Source: Atherix ibis (taxonomy: Eukaryota > Arthropoda > Insecta > Diptera > Athericidae). Taken from it: 64,000 nt of DNA. Positions within the stretch are counted from its first letter, which is position 1. Every line of letters begins with the position of its first letter. Of the stretch, positions 21,526 through 32,599 are shown piece after piece. The notes below the pieces were generated by a model, which did no database searches, was not told the DNA's origin, and was given only the letters and a program-made list of their open reading frames with translations. Both the position numbers and the translations under genes were made by a program. The DNA lies in assembly GCA_958298945.1 (NCBI GenBank), contig OY282606.1, forward strand, positions 88,233,696 through 88,297,695, written 5' to 3'.

Positions 21526-21764
21526 AGTCGACGAACTGTTGAGGACTAGAAGAATATTGGAATTGGAGATATACAATCCAGAAACAGGTATAACCGACAG
21601 AAACAACCGATGTCCAAGCCAATTTGGGAGAAAGACTGTTCGAAAGTCGAAATGGCCGAACAACCCTTGAAGGAAACGCTTTCTATTAACGACACTATGA
21701 AGGAGTGATGGAAACTCAACTGCCCAAATTTGGAGGTCGACACTCATTCACACACCGATTTTAA
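21526..21764 (+). pseudogene. type A peptide pseudogene (psi-A of unit 1)
   Basis: Sequence equivalent to type A from the propeptide (SRRTVED-like frame of DEVDELLRT) to the end (SFTHRF). The 5' part with the signal peptide is missing. A deletion of about 45 bp removes the start of the mature domain (the codons from KRQN to GYG) and a CAA codon in the YQRH block has become TAA. It lies divergent to B1, about 550 bp upstream of it. The same deletion is in the pseudogene at 38647-38892, so it predates the unit duplication. Confidence 0.85.
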
Positions 21765-22975
21765 CATTTTTTGAGCGTCCCTATTTTATGAACTATTTTG
21801 TACAATAATTAATTTCTTTTAGATTTACGTGTATATTGTATCTCAATCATATAAAATATTAGTTAAAGATAACTTTTTAATTTTTAAATTTAACACAACT
21901 TGGCCCGAAAATACATATTTTTTTCATACATAGTTTTCAATGCCACGTTAACAAAGATAATCATTGTCATGCATTGTAATTGAATTTTAAGAAATATAAT
22001 TTAAAGTCATTCGGTTAAATCTTTTAATTTGATCTACTCTAACAATTAACAAAAATTATACTAAATTAGATGATTTCTCTCCCCGCTTTTATAGAGGTAA
22101 AACCCTGCACGAAATAGTAATACGCATTATCCTTAAAAACACGTTCCGATTAAACAATAAAAATAGTTCATTCCTTTCGTAATGGGAACCGTTGACTCAT
22201 CCGTATGTGTCCTTGCAAAATTCGATTAGACAAAATTAACATTTGGGTGTGTATTACGAACATTTGGGACTGTTTGCGTACTTTGTTGGAGTAACTATTA
22301 CGGTTGTAGCCTATTTCATTGCATTATTTACGTTAGCAAATTCCCGGTAAGCTTCTTCATTTGTCGTGTACGTGGATAACCCAGAAAAGCTTATTTTTTT
22401 ATCTTACACAGAAATTGGAGCAAATTGGTTATTACTCAGAGTTGGAAAACGTAGATACCAGGATATATTCGTATATTTAATTGATCGTTAAAAGATATTG
22501 TCTTCAGCCTATTACCCAGTCTACATATTGCCTATCTTGCTGTATGTTTTTCCAAAGAGTTAAATTTTCCATCTAAATCCAAAGAGTTAAATTTTTTTTA
22601 TACTTTTCATAAAATAATAAAAAAGTTCAAAATAATATTTGATTATTAATCGAATTTAATTTTAATTTAAAAAAAAATATAATCCAAACCTTAAAAAAAT
22701 ACTTAAAATCAAATATTCAATTCCGTACTAACATTTTCTCTTATTTATTTGAATAGAAATTAAAAGTTATGCATTTTTGGATTACGAAAATGGTATTTAA
22801 TTGTGGTGGAAAAGTTTACTCTGATTTGTATAATTTTAATAAAGAAAATACGTTGAAATCAACAACAAAAATCTGGAATTACTGTTTTTGAATGATTTTT
22901 AATTTAATATAACATAAAATACTCGGTAAAGCCTTTAGATTAAGTTATTGAAAATCTGAGCAAAAATACAATTTT
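21765..22975. other. AT-rich spacer
   Basis: No coding segment or known element recognised. A less AT-rich patch at 22080-22550 has no conserved frame. Confidence 0.5.
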
Positions 22976-23290
22976 ATGTGTTCATCGGGAAAATCTAGAG
23001 ACATTTAAATTGGCCGAATTGAAGTTCGTCCAACATTCGCCATATTCGCTAGATTTTGTTTCATCGGACTTCAACCTGTTCCCGAAACGGAAAATAATCC
23101 CGAAACTGAAAAGAGATTCTTGTAAAATGACTCTGCAAACAAATATTTTAAGAATCTTAAAGAAGGACACTTGCGAGCGTAGACCGAAAATCTTAAGAGA
23201 CGTTTGTCAAAATGCATTGGACTAAGAGGGGATTATTTTAAAAAAAAAAATATAATTTAAACAAAAATAATTTTGTTTTATTTACCATTC
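22976..23290 (+). mobile_element. mariner-type transposase relic, C-terminal part
   Basis: Plus-strand frame 23010-23225 carries FVQHSPYSLDFVSSDFNLFP followed by KLKRDSCKMTLQTN. It matches the P-P-Y-S-P-D-x-x-x-x-D-F-x-L-F-P block with its third catalytic Asp. Upstream, HREN-like sequence may be the remains of the HDNA block. Other parts are not recognised and no terminal repeats are visible. Confidence 0.5.
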
Positions 23291-23416
23291 CGAAAATTGT
23301 TCAGTCTATCCTCATGGATTGGGAAGGAAATTATTGGATCAAGGAGAAATCTTCCTCGTAAAGAAATAGAGGGTAAGGTTGGAAACCATAAGATTATGAT
23401 TACGAGTATAGGAATA

Positions 23417-24647
23417 CGAGGTCTGTTCAAAAAGTATCGCGCATTTTGAATTTCCACGGGTTACGTATATTCGATTTTCGATTTTTTGTGGCGTTATGTT
23501 GCTACTCATGTCTCACACTCATGCCGACAAGTTCGGCCATTTTGAATATTCAGTTAATTTTTGATTCCAAAAAATGAGTCAAAGAATCTGTATCAAATTT
23601 TGTGTTAAAAACAAAATTAATTGCGCGGACGCATTCCGATTGTTGACTGTGGCATATGGTGAAGCTATCTTGGACCGAAGCAACGTTTATCGGTGGTACA
23701 AAATGTTCTCAGAGGGCCGAGAAGATTTGAACGACGAAAAGCGTGTCAGACGCCAGAGCACGTCAACAACAGACGAAAACATTGATGAAGTGAAGAAAAT
23801 AGTATTACCCAATCGTCGAATCATCGTTAGAGAAGTTGCTGAGGACTTAAACATATCGATTGGCTCGTGCCATTTGATTTTTACCAATGATTTTGTCGTG
23901 AGACGGGTCGCCGCGAAATTCGTACCAAAATTACTCAATTTCGACCAAAAACAGCATCGCATTAACATTGCGAAAGAGCTGTTGGACTCTGTCCCCGAAG
24001 ACCCAACTTTGCTTCAAAGGGTTATAACTGTTGACGAATCATAGATTTATGGTTATGACGTGGAAACCATAACTCAATCATCCCAATGGAAGCCGCCGTA
24101 CGAGCCAAGACCGAAAAAAGCGCGCCAAGTTCGTTCGAATGTGAAGGTTTTGCTCACAGTTTTCTTCGATTGCAGGGGCGTAGTGCATCATGAGTTCTTG
24201 CCACAGGATCAATAAGGAATATTACCAGCAAGTTATGCGCAATTTGCGTGAAGCAATCCGCCAGAAACGCCCGGATTTGTGAAAGAACAAAAATTGGCTT
24301 TTGCACCATGATAACGCCTCTGCTCACGTATCGTACTTGTGTGCGAATTTTTGGCCAACAACAAAAACACAGCCACCATATTCTCCAGATCTTGTTCCCG
24401 AAACTGAAGAGCCCCAGGAAAGGACGACGCTACGCTATGATTGAGGTGATAAAGATGGCATCGAAGGAGGAGCTGAACAAGATCACAAAAAATCATTTTT
24501 TGAAGTGCTTCGAGGATTGGAAAAAACGTTGGCATAAGTGTATAATATATGGTGGGGATTACTTTGAAGGGGACAAAATAGATATTCATGAATAAATAAA
24601 TAATTTTTGAAAAAATACAAAATTCGCGATACTTTTTGAACATACCT
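23417..24647 (+). mobile_element. mariner element, family C, copy 4, near full length
   Basis: About 1231 bp. The 5' end is preceded by TA at 23415-23416 (CGAGGTCTGTTCAAAAAG) and the 3' end is inverted at TTCGCGATACTTTTTGAACA, followed by TA at about 24648. This is the best copy for reading the family's transposase. It lies near the centre between the mirror-image peptide units 1 and 2. Confidence 0.9.
23574..24595 (+). pseudogene. family C mariner transposase, broken
   Basis: Begins MSQRICIKFCVKNKIN with helix-turn-helix NVYRWYKMFSEGREDLND, then EVAEDLNISIGS, KFVPKLLNFDQKQ and the first catalytic Asp in VITVDES. The next codon is TAG (24042-24044), where relatives have TGG (Trp), so one base change ends the first frame after 156 residues. 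The downstream sequence continues in frame as IYGYDVET...ARQVRSNVKVLLTVFFDCRG, then frameshifts around 24205 and in the HHDNA and PPYSPDL regions, and ends KKRWHKCIIYGGDYF before 24595. It belongs to the mariner branch often annotated as FLJ37770/GVQW3-like. Not functional. Confidence 0.85.
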
Positions 24648-25430
24648 TAATTTTGAGGAAATCAACCAACCTTAATTTTGAGGAGCTTACTTGACAAAAA
24701 TTATTGAATAGTTCAAAATAGAATTTTTCTTTATAAATGTTAATGTTTTCCTAATCATAATGACTTAGACTTATATTCTAAAAAATCCCCTATTCCATCA
24801 ATTTTTCTTAAGACTATCATATTTTGATCAGATTAATCAACTTGACTTTTTATTCTCCTATTTTTGTTCTTTTATCAGTGTTACAAAAGCTTTTTAAGAA
24901 GGTTGCCGTTTTAGTGAATTCCCGTGGATTATTTACACTTTAAAAGATTTACTAGGAATTTCACAATTTACTAGATGGAATTTTTACTAAATATATTGCT
25001 TGAATAAAAAAAAAACTCCTCAACCAAAATTAATGATCCCTAAAGATGGCTTATTATAAATTATAATTTCTAAATAAACTAATTTAAGTATTTTAAAGTA
25101 TGTTTATTCTTTATAAAAAAAAATTTGTTAAATTTTTGATTCCATTCAATAGTTATGGAAGCAAATAGAGGATACATAAAATACTCCTAAAGTTAGTTTT
25201 TGGGTTTTCCGTAAGAACAATATGACCCACAGATTGATTGACTCACATAACTTCGACGTAAACACGAGTATGAAAAAAATATACGAAAAAAATCATTAAT
25301 TTGAGATACCTTAGATCACGCATAGTAGAGCATCATACTTTGTAGTTCAATACACTTTTCACTTAACAAAAATTTCGGGTATAAAATTCTAGAAACTCGT
25401 GTACTAAGCTAACGTAACAAACTAGTTAAG
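24648..25430. other. AT-rich spacer left of unit 2
   Basis: No feature recognised. Homology with unit 3 starts at about 25431, so this is non-duplicated DNA next to a duplication breakpoint. Confidence 0.5.
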
Positions 25431-25736
25431 CTTAGTCAACACAGCTGAAACGAGTATCAATGAAAAATTGTTCAGTCATCATTATTATTAGGAATATTTC
25501 TTTGTCGATTTCAATATTTGGAATTGATGATCAGCTTATTAAATTATTTTCTGATTAGTTAAACTATTAATTGAACAAATATGCAAAACGGATAAAGACT
25601 TAATTTTGTAATTCAATAAAGAGCATAGAGACTTTCTCAAACATCAAGTTTGTATAGAAAATAACTTCTTTGTTGATAAAAATATTATCTTCCAGTATTT
25701 CAAACAAATAAAGTGTATAAAATACAAGGCAGAAAT

Positions 25737-25905
25737 GGGGAAATCACTTTTGCTTTTAAAAAACAAAGATTATGGGGGATGTTTAATAACATAGTGATGA
25801 AAATTGATATGGATTTAAAAAATCCCCCACAATTTGAAAAGAATATATTTTGCATGAAGTTTTGTATAGTATAAAAGGGCATCCTCATTTAAGAATTAAA
25901 TCAGT
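25737..25905 (+). promoter_or_regulatory. B2 promoter: three kappaB-like sites, TATA, initiator
   Basis: GGGGAAATCA at 25737-25746, GGGGATGTTT at 25775-25784, GGGGATTTTT (minus strand) at 25818-25827, TATAAA at 25870-25875, TCAGT at 25901-25905. The 31-bp TATA to initiator distance is normal for insects. Confidence 0.68.
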
Positions 25906-25941
25906 AACAAAAGTGAAGCGTCTGAACTAAGAAATACTAAA

Positions 25942-26529
25942 ATGAATAGCATCACAATTATCTTATTAGTCGTAGTTGGTGTATGCCAATCGCTTCGCTC
26001 AAATGCAGAAAATCTGAGTGGAAGTTTCGATACAGTTTCAGGTACAACTGGAAACGAAGACCCACTCAGTTATTACTTAGTTCCGGTTTACTTACTAAAT
26101 CAAGGATTAGAAAATGTTAATAATAGACAAAAACGCCAAGATGTCAAAGTGGACGCTAATACTTCTCGTGATGGTGGAACTGATATTCGTGGAACTCTAG
26201 GCGGAAAACTATATGAAAATGGAAATACTGCATTAGACGGCAGGGCGTCTTATGAGAGACATTTTGGTGGTGAATTTGGAACTCAGCATCCGGTTGTTGG
26301 AGGTGGACTAGACCTCTCAGTCGATAAAACTAAATTCGGCGTAGATGTTCAGAGGCAACGCGACTACGGCACTGATGTTCGGGCTACAGTTGGCTCAAGA
26401 TTGTTTGAAAGTCGTGACGGTCGCACTACTTTAGATGCAAATGCACATTACCAACGACACCATGGTGGTTCATTTGGAACTCAGCGTCCACAGTTTGGTG
26501 GCGGTGTACTGTTTCGTCACAATTTCTAA
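25942..26529 (+). CDS. Two-domain glycine-rich antimicrobial peptide precursor, type B (B2), 195 aa
   Basis: Copy of B1 in the opposite orientation; same signal peptide, R-Q-K-R site and two G domains. The only protein change from B1 is Lys instead of Arg in the first domain (LGGKLYE for LGGRLYE). The 5' flank matches that of B3 back to about 25431, where homology ends just before the place where the type A pseudogene sits in units 1 and 3. Tail to tail with A2. Expected role as for B1. Confidence 0.9.
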   Translation: MNSITIILLVVVGVCQSLRSNAENLSGSFDTVSGTTGNEDPLSYYLVPVYLLNQGLENVNNRQKRQDVKVDANTSRDGGTDIRGTLGGKLYENGNTALDGRASYERHFGGEFGTQHPVVGGGLDLSVDKTKFGVDVQRQRDYGTDVRATVGSRLFESRDGRTTLDANAHYQRHHGGSFGTQRPQFGGGVLFRHNF

Positions 26530-26699
26530 TAAAACACTCTGACTTATGTATATAAATAAATAATTAATAAAAATAAAAATATTTTATAGAAAAACTGAAT
26601 TAAAACTTTTAATTATACTTAACATTTTAACCAAATTATTTGCTTTTCTACCATAAACGAAAATTTGCCTTTCTTTGCTGTTTAAAGATGCTCTAAATT

Positions 26700-27700
26700 A
26701 TTATCGAAATTATCATTAGTTTAGAAAATAAAAAAGTGAGATTGTTTTTTGTCAATTTGAAAATGACACTTTTGCATATGCAGGGCTGATTCAATAATAA
26801 TACAATTTTTGTTTGAAATAAAACCAGATTTTTTTATCTGTTTTTTTCTAGTATGGACCACAATATCCGCCAAATGCTCAATACGACTCCTCTGGTAACA
26901 CATGCTACGTCTATCAAAGTTTCCTATAACCTTTTGGCAAAACTCATGGTATATCTCATAAATAACGCTTATGATTTCTTTCTTGAGCTTTGGTATCATG
27001 TCTAGCTCATTGGCATATATCTGACGTTTTACGTTGCTCAAGAGAAAGAAGTTCAATAGTGTCAAATCACAAGATCTCGATGGCCATTTGACTTCCATAT
27101 TTCCAGAGATAACGCATCCTGGGTCATTTAGCAAAGGACATTATATTATGCGGTGTATGACAAGCGGTACCACTTGGTTTAAAGTATTTATTCTCCAAAT
27201 CAATATCATCAAATTCAGGCTAGCAAAAATGTTTATCATGTCATGCTAACGTTCACAGTTTATCGTAAAAGCGTTACCAGCATTCTTTTCGAAGAAGATG
27301 ACTTCACCAGCCCAAAAATCACACCAAATAGTGGCTAGTTTTAGATGCATAGGATAATACAGCAGTCTTGCCAATTAACGTATCTCTTAAACCGTAAAGG
27401 TGCTTCATCTCTGTGCATGACAACCAATTGATGTTGTCTGATCTACAATTTAAAATCTAATGCGTGCGAAGACGCACTTGTATGCTGGTGTTTTTAGCTA
27501 ACACAGATTTTTTGAATTTCTGCACCAAATGGAATATTTTTTCTTATAGTCGGTTATGTTGCCAAGAAATTATGCAGTGCTCAAAATACATTTCTTGAAG
27601 AACAACGATTTTCATAACTATTAACACCACAGAATTAACTGCTGTCAAAGATCTGTATTACCATTGAATCATCCCTTATTTAAGCATGCTTTTAAACTAC
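26700..27700 (-). mobile_element. DDE transposase relic between B2 and A2 (unit 2)
   Basis: Minus-strand copy of the relic at 19215-20160. The longest readable part (26721-27134) has MEVKWPSRSCDLTLLNFFLL, KLKKEIISVIYEIYHEFCQK and RSRIEHLADIV, and is less interrupted than in unit 1. This gives the best view of the C-terminal helices of this dead transposase. Confidence 0.75.
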
Positions 27701-27954
27701 TTCATACACTTTTTCATTATAACGGATTCCGATCTTGTACCAAAATTTATTAAAATTTTTCAATTTGGTATTCAAACGACGATTATAACAGTTATTTTTT
27801 ACTAATTTGTATAGGAAGTGATATTACCAAATAGAGTTTTAAAATTAAAAGATTTCCAATTAATTAAAAATGATTATATTTATTAAAGTATCTAGCTTAG
27901 TTAGATGAAAAATTTTACAAATATGTACAAATTGGGTAAGATCACTACGATTAT

Positions 27955-28356
27955 TTAGAAACGATGAGTGAATGAGAGTCCTCCTCCAAAGTTAGGACGT
28001 TGAGTTCCCATCATTCCTCCATAGTGTCGTTGATAGAAAGCGTTTCCGTCAAGGGTTGTTCGGCCATTTCGACTTTCGAACAGTCTTCCTCCCAAATTTG
28101 CTTCAACATCGGTTCCATAACCTCTTTGGTTATACACATCGAGTCCAACATTTTGTCGTTTCTGTCGGTTGTATGCTAAAACTAATTCAGGATTATATTC
28201 GTCAGCTTCCACACTCCTAGTAGTCCTCAACAGTTCGTCGACTTCATCTGCACTCAAAATGACTCCTTGATAGGTGGACTCTTCCTCGTAAAGTGGCAAT
28301 GTAAATGCTTGGCAGAAAGCTACCAAAGCCAAAAGAATTATTACTTTTCCGAACAT
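27955..28356 (-). CDS. Glycine-rich antimicrobial peptide precursor, type A (A2), 133 aa
   Basis: Same layout as A1: signal peptide, acidic propeptide with R-T-T-R-S and R-Q-K-R sites, 66-residue mature domain. Two changes from A1: Ser for Pro in the propeptide (EESTYQG) and Glu for Gln in the mature domain (TDVEANLGG), which adds a negative charge. It shares about 900 bp of 5' flank with A3 and A4. No intron. Confidence 0.9.
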   Translation of the reverse strand: MFGKVIILLALVAFCQAFTLPLYEEESTYQGVILSADEVDELLRTTRSVEADEYNPELVLAYNRQKRQNVGLDVYNQRGYGTDVEANLGGRLFESRNGRTTLDGNAFYQRHYGGMMGTQRPNFGGGLSFTHRF

Positions 28357-29280
28357 GTTGTTTGATTTGAATTTGATGATGCGCTGTTAAGAACTGATAC
28401 CACTTTCTGATCGAAAGAAACCTTTTATAGTCATTCTGAAATTATATTTCTTAGGCAGTAACAGCCTCTAATAAGTAACAAGGGAATTTTGTAAAAATTA
28501 CATTTTCTGATCTGTATTTTATCGACCATTTAGAAACAAAAACACAGCACGCGATTTACTCTGCTTATCAGTACAGCGGCTGACACTTCACATTTTCTCA
28601 CAATCATCATAATGGAGGGTCAATAGAAAATTACTTAAGCTGATTTTAATAAGTGCTAAATATCAACAGCAAATTGCGAGAGAATCACCAAATTAAAATT
28701 TGTTTTCATTCAATAATTATTTGCATATATGAACTACAAAACTTAGTGAATCACCATTACTGGGGATTCAATTTTTCTCATAAAGGGATTGATTTTCAAG
28801 GAAAGTTTAAATAAATCCCCTTTTCCAAGCAGGTCGTTCAAGTTCATTCCATATAGTTTATTGTTAATGATAATTTCAGTTCAAAGTATTCTACTTACTT
28901 TCTTAAGATTAAAATTTCACTCAATTTATTGAAATGTTTTCAAAAAAAAGTGTAAGCTTACACTTCTTATTAATAACAAAAAATTAATCTGCGATTAATC
29001 TTTATTTAACAAATACGAGTAAAAAAATAGAAAATATTTATAGGATAAGGTGAAGTTCAGAAGAAGATTAACAATATTTCGTTCAAGTAAATTTATCTTT
29101 TATATTTATATACAATATATATAAAATTATTGATTTGATTAGGATTTTTTTTAAATTATCTATTGAATTAGGCATTTGAACATTTTTATCTTTATAACAA
29201 TACGAGCATGGGGCCATCTACCATAAAATTAATTTCTCTATTTTAATTCTTATTTGTTAATTAAATATTTATCTCAATGA
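28357..29280. repeat. duplicated 5' flank of A2
   Basis: About 900 bp almost identical to 41909-42810 (flank of A3) and, inverted and less complete, to 61090-61885 (flank of A4). It contains the A2 promoter and two distal kappaB-like motifs. Homology fades near 29280, marking the outer edge of the duplicated unit. Confidence 0.75.
28393..28491 (-). promoter_or_regulatory. A2 promoter
   Basis: Minus strand: initiator TCAGT at 28393-28397, TATAAAAG at 28422-28429. The plus strand at 28482-28491 reads GGGAATTTTG, one base off the GGGAATTTTT of the other type A promoters. More distal kappaB-like motifs are GGGGATTCAA at 28762-28771 and GGGGATTTAT (minus) at 28811-28820. Confidence 0.6.
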
Positions 29281-30089
29281 TATTTAGAGTAAAAGAAACT
29301 CTTAATAATTATTAATAAATATAAAACAATTCTTTTAAATAATGTTAATCATAATATGTGAATTTTAATCACTTTTGAAATTCATTCAATTGATTTGTTT
29401 CTGTTTCTGATTTATATGAGCATGAGTTAAGCTTTCTTGTATATTCTCATGTTATCATTAATTTATTTTTTATTAATTTTTAATTAAATTGCATACAAAT
29501 TACGATTGTACTCATTTCGACTGTGTAATTATGCTGAGAAAATTTTCATTTGTATCCAGTTTTAAATAATTCAAAAAATTACTGTATTAATATAAATATG
29601 ATTTTTAATATACCTTTTGACTTAAATGCTGAACAGTAATTTTCTGGTGAAACTTACATACCATATACAAAATAAATTATATTTGAATTTGTCATTATAC
29701 CATATGATACTGAAAAATTGGATATATTAACTTTTGGTTTTTATATAAATTAACACAGTTCCGTACTCTCACTAAAAAATTTAGCAAATCAAGGATGATG
29801 ATACGCAAAAGCTACAGTTGCGCAATAAAAAAAAATAACTGTCCCTAATTGGAAAACAACCAGGTATGAATTATATATAAGCAAATAAGTCAAGATATAC
29901 AGAACAGGTGCAAATTGATGAAAATAATAGCATCGCCTCATTCAAATTAGTTTCATAAAATTTGTATTTACGAAAAAAAGTTTATCTATTATTTTAAATT
30001 GCAACAAAGTCTTTTCTTACATAATTAGAAGTTTTCTGCTTTTCAAGAATCAAGTTTTTTTCAGTATAATGAGTGAAATCAAGGCAAAA
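29281..30089. other. AT-rich spacer
   Basis: Nothing recognised. Confidence 0.5.
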
Positions 30090-30440
30090 TAAAAATCAAA
30101 TAATCAAGGAAAACCATATACAGAAGTTCAGAAATTTGTCAGATGTTCTACGAAAATGTCTGGAGCACGGCAAATTTATTTAAATAAAACGTATTCGATA
30201 TTTGCTACAGGTGTAAAAAATAAATTGAATATAGTAATAAATGAAACTATGGAAGCCTGCTTACTAGCGAGAAAAACAAGAGAGGTTCCTTTATTGGTCA
30301 AGCGAAATCACATTAATAGATTAATTTTCGTCAAGAAATATGATAATTGATTTTGGAAAAAAACGACAAAATATTTTGTGAACAGATGAATCAAAAATTG
30401 TCCTTGTTGGTTTTAAAGAACGTCGGTAGTACGAAAGAAT
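30090..30440 (+). mobile_element. Tc1-like transposase relic
   Basis: The frame 30156-30350 ends NHINRLIFVKKYDN, and the sequence continues past a stop as WKKTTKYF...DESKIVLVGF in neighbouring frames. This fits the Tc1 block in which N-R-x-x-R-L-x-F-A-K is followed by W and then S-D-E-S-K. No ends seen. It is interrupted at the 3' side by the family A mariner. Confidence 0.5.
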
Positions 30441-30468
30441 CAAAATAGTTTAAAAATTGTCAAGCATA

Positions 30469-31221
30469 CGAGTGTCATTCAACAAGTACTTAGTCTCACC
30501 GCCCGATGGAACTGCTGTCACAAAAGAAATTTACTATCGTGCAGTACATTCTTTTAGTAGCCTACTGTCAAAGTTTGAGTCGATTCCCTTAATTAGTTTT
30601 GTTTTGAGAGCCTTTGAAAGCGAGCGTGTCGGTCGGTTGCACAAAAATGGAAAAAGAACAATATCGTTCGGTGATTAGATTCTTGTTTTTGGAAGGGAAA
30701 ACGAGCAGCAAAATCAAAGATTGCTTGGATGCTGTGTATGGTGACTCTTCTCCTTCGATGGCGACCGTCAAGAATTGGTTCAACGAGTTTGTTCGTGGCC
30801 GCACGTCGGTTTTTGATAAGCCACGCCCAGTTGCCCCGAAAACGGCTGCTACGGAGGAAAACGTTAAAAAAGTCCACGATCTCGTGTAGGCAGACCGTCG
30901 ATTGAAGGTTCACGAGATAGCTTAGACTGTGGGCATCGCAGTAGGAACGGTGCATCATATTCTACACGAAGAACTGGGTATGAAAAAGCTGTCGGCGCGA
31001 TGGGTGCCGCGTTTGCTCACACCGGAAAACAAGCGCAACCTTGAGACCATATCGGCGACGTGTTTGGCGCTGTTTCAGCGCAATCCAGCGGAGTTCTGGC
31101 GTCGTTTCGTGACCGTCGACGAAACATGGATTCACTGGTACATACCAGAGACCAAGGAACAGTCGAAACAGTGGACTTCACCCGGCGAACGTGCTCCGAA
31201 GAAGGCGAAGACTGTTCGATC
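30469..31221 (+). mobile_element. mariner family A, copy 2, 5' half only
   Basis: The left terminus CGAGTGTCATTCAACAAG at 30469 is preceded by TA. The transposase start is at 30648 (MEKEQYRSVIRFLF) and runs through KNWFNEF to the stop TAG at 30887 (Leu codon in copy 1). A second stop follows at 30923, then GIAVGTVHHILHEELGMKKL to VTVDETWIHWY and RAPKKAKTV. At about 31221 the sequence switches without a gap to inverted family D sequence. The catalytic second and third Asp and the 3' end are missing. Confidence 0.88.
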
Positions 31222-31579
31222 CAATTTTCACACTTCTTGTCCCACAAGTTAAAATTGCCGTCTTTGAACCGACAAAACCAATCTCGGCACGTTGTTTCCG
31301 ATAAAGCACTGTCACCATAGGCCTCCATAAGCATTCGATGCGATTCGGTAGCCGATTTCTTCAAATTGAAGCAGAAAAGCAAAGCATGCCCTTTTTCTGG
31401 GACAAAACTAGACATGATTACCAAAGGAAAAATGTATGTTGCTGTACGAAATTGCTGACAATGTGCACTGACTAATGTTGACAGTTGTCAAACTCATAAA
31501 AAAAAGGTATGGCGTCCCTATGGTAGCTTAATACGCACACTCACGCCATCTATGACCAAACTGCGGAAATATAAGCTTA
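31222..31579 (-). mobile_element. mariner family D fragment (5' end, inverted)
   Basis: Minus-strand start of the mauritiana-like transposase: MSSFVPEKGHALLFCFNLKK, CRDWFCRFKDGNFNLWDK, read from 31415 down to about 31222. It is followed on the right by the family D leader and an incomplete terminal repeat (CTGCGGAAATATAAGCTTA). The N-terminal region matches Mos1-type transposases (recalled). It is sandwiched between two family A pieces. Confidence 0.85.
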
Positions 31580-32337
31580 CGATGGTCATTCAACAAGTAC
31601 TTAGCCTCACCGCCCGATGGAACTGCTGTCACAAAAGAAACATGGATTCACTTTCAAAGGCTCTACCATCGTACAGTACATTTTTTTAGTAGCCTACTAT
31701 CAAAGTTTCAGTTGATTCCCTTTATTAGTTTTGTTTTGAGAGCCTTTGAAAGCGAGCGTGTCGGTCAGTGCTCCGAAGAAGGCGAAGACTGTTCGATCGG
31801 CCGGAAAGGTGATGGCCACCGTTTTCTGGGATTCACAAGGTGTGATCCACATCGATTACCTCGAGAAGGGTATAACAATCACGAGGCGCTACTATGCTGA
31901 CTTATTGGGCCGATTTGACGTCGAATTGAAGAAAAAGCGGCCCCGCTTTGCGAAGAAAAAAGTGCTGTTCCACCACGACAACGCGCCGGCTCACACCTCC
32001 GCCGTCGCCATGGCCAAATTGGTCGAATTGCGCTACGAATTGCTGCCCCATCCACCGTACTCTCCAGATTTGGCCCCCTGTGACTACTTTTTGTTTCCAA
32101 ACCTGAAAAAATCACTCGCCGAGAATAGATTTGGGTCGAATGAGGAGGTCATCGTCGCCACGGAGGCCTAATTTGCTTCCCTCAAGAAAATGTATTTTTT
32201 GGACGCGTTAAAAAAGTTAGAGCATCGCTGGGCCAAGTGTATCGAGCTTGAAGGAGATTATGTAAAAAAATAAATTGCCACCTTTCCAAAATTTTCGTTT
32301 TTCTTTTGTAGGCTAAGTTCTTGCTGAATGACCCTCG
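31580..32337 (+). mobile_element. mariner family A, copy 3, internally deleted
   Basis: A 758-bp element between TA at 31578-31579 and TA at 32338-32339, with both family A termini. A deletion fuses the 5' leader (ending GTGTCGGTCA) to the middle of the transposase, so the first about 170 residues are gone. The remaining frame from about 31770 reads APKKAKTVRSAGKVMATVFW, HHDNAPAHTS, PPYSPDLAPCDYFLFPNLKK and ends near 32171 at a TAA where copy 1 has TAY (Tyr). A short stretch near 31640 (AACATGGATTCAC) looks like misplaced coding sequence. Confidence 0.88.
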
Positions 32338-32599
32338 TAGAGGAGACACATTTATGATTTGGGGTTTTTTTCTAGCACGGTACAGGGCCAATATATAATA
32401 AATTTCTGGTATTATAGCGTAATTTATATTTATTATTTAGTTCAAACGTAATATACCATTTTAGTCTTCAAATTAATATTTTTTATCCAACAGACCTTTC
32501 CGGAAATACTCATCACATACTTAAAAGACAGTAGCCTTGAGATTTTCTAGAGGAATCTAACTTCCGTTAGTAGGAGAACGGCGGATGGGTTCCGTCGTT

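Noticed and set aside
30156..30350. 64-codon frame as a small gene
   Set aside because: Its end and the following sequence match a Tc1-like transposase block, so it is transposon debris.
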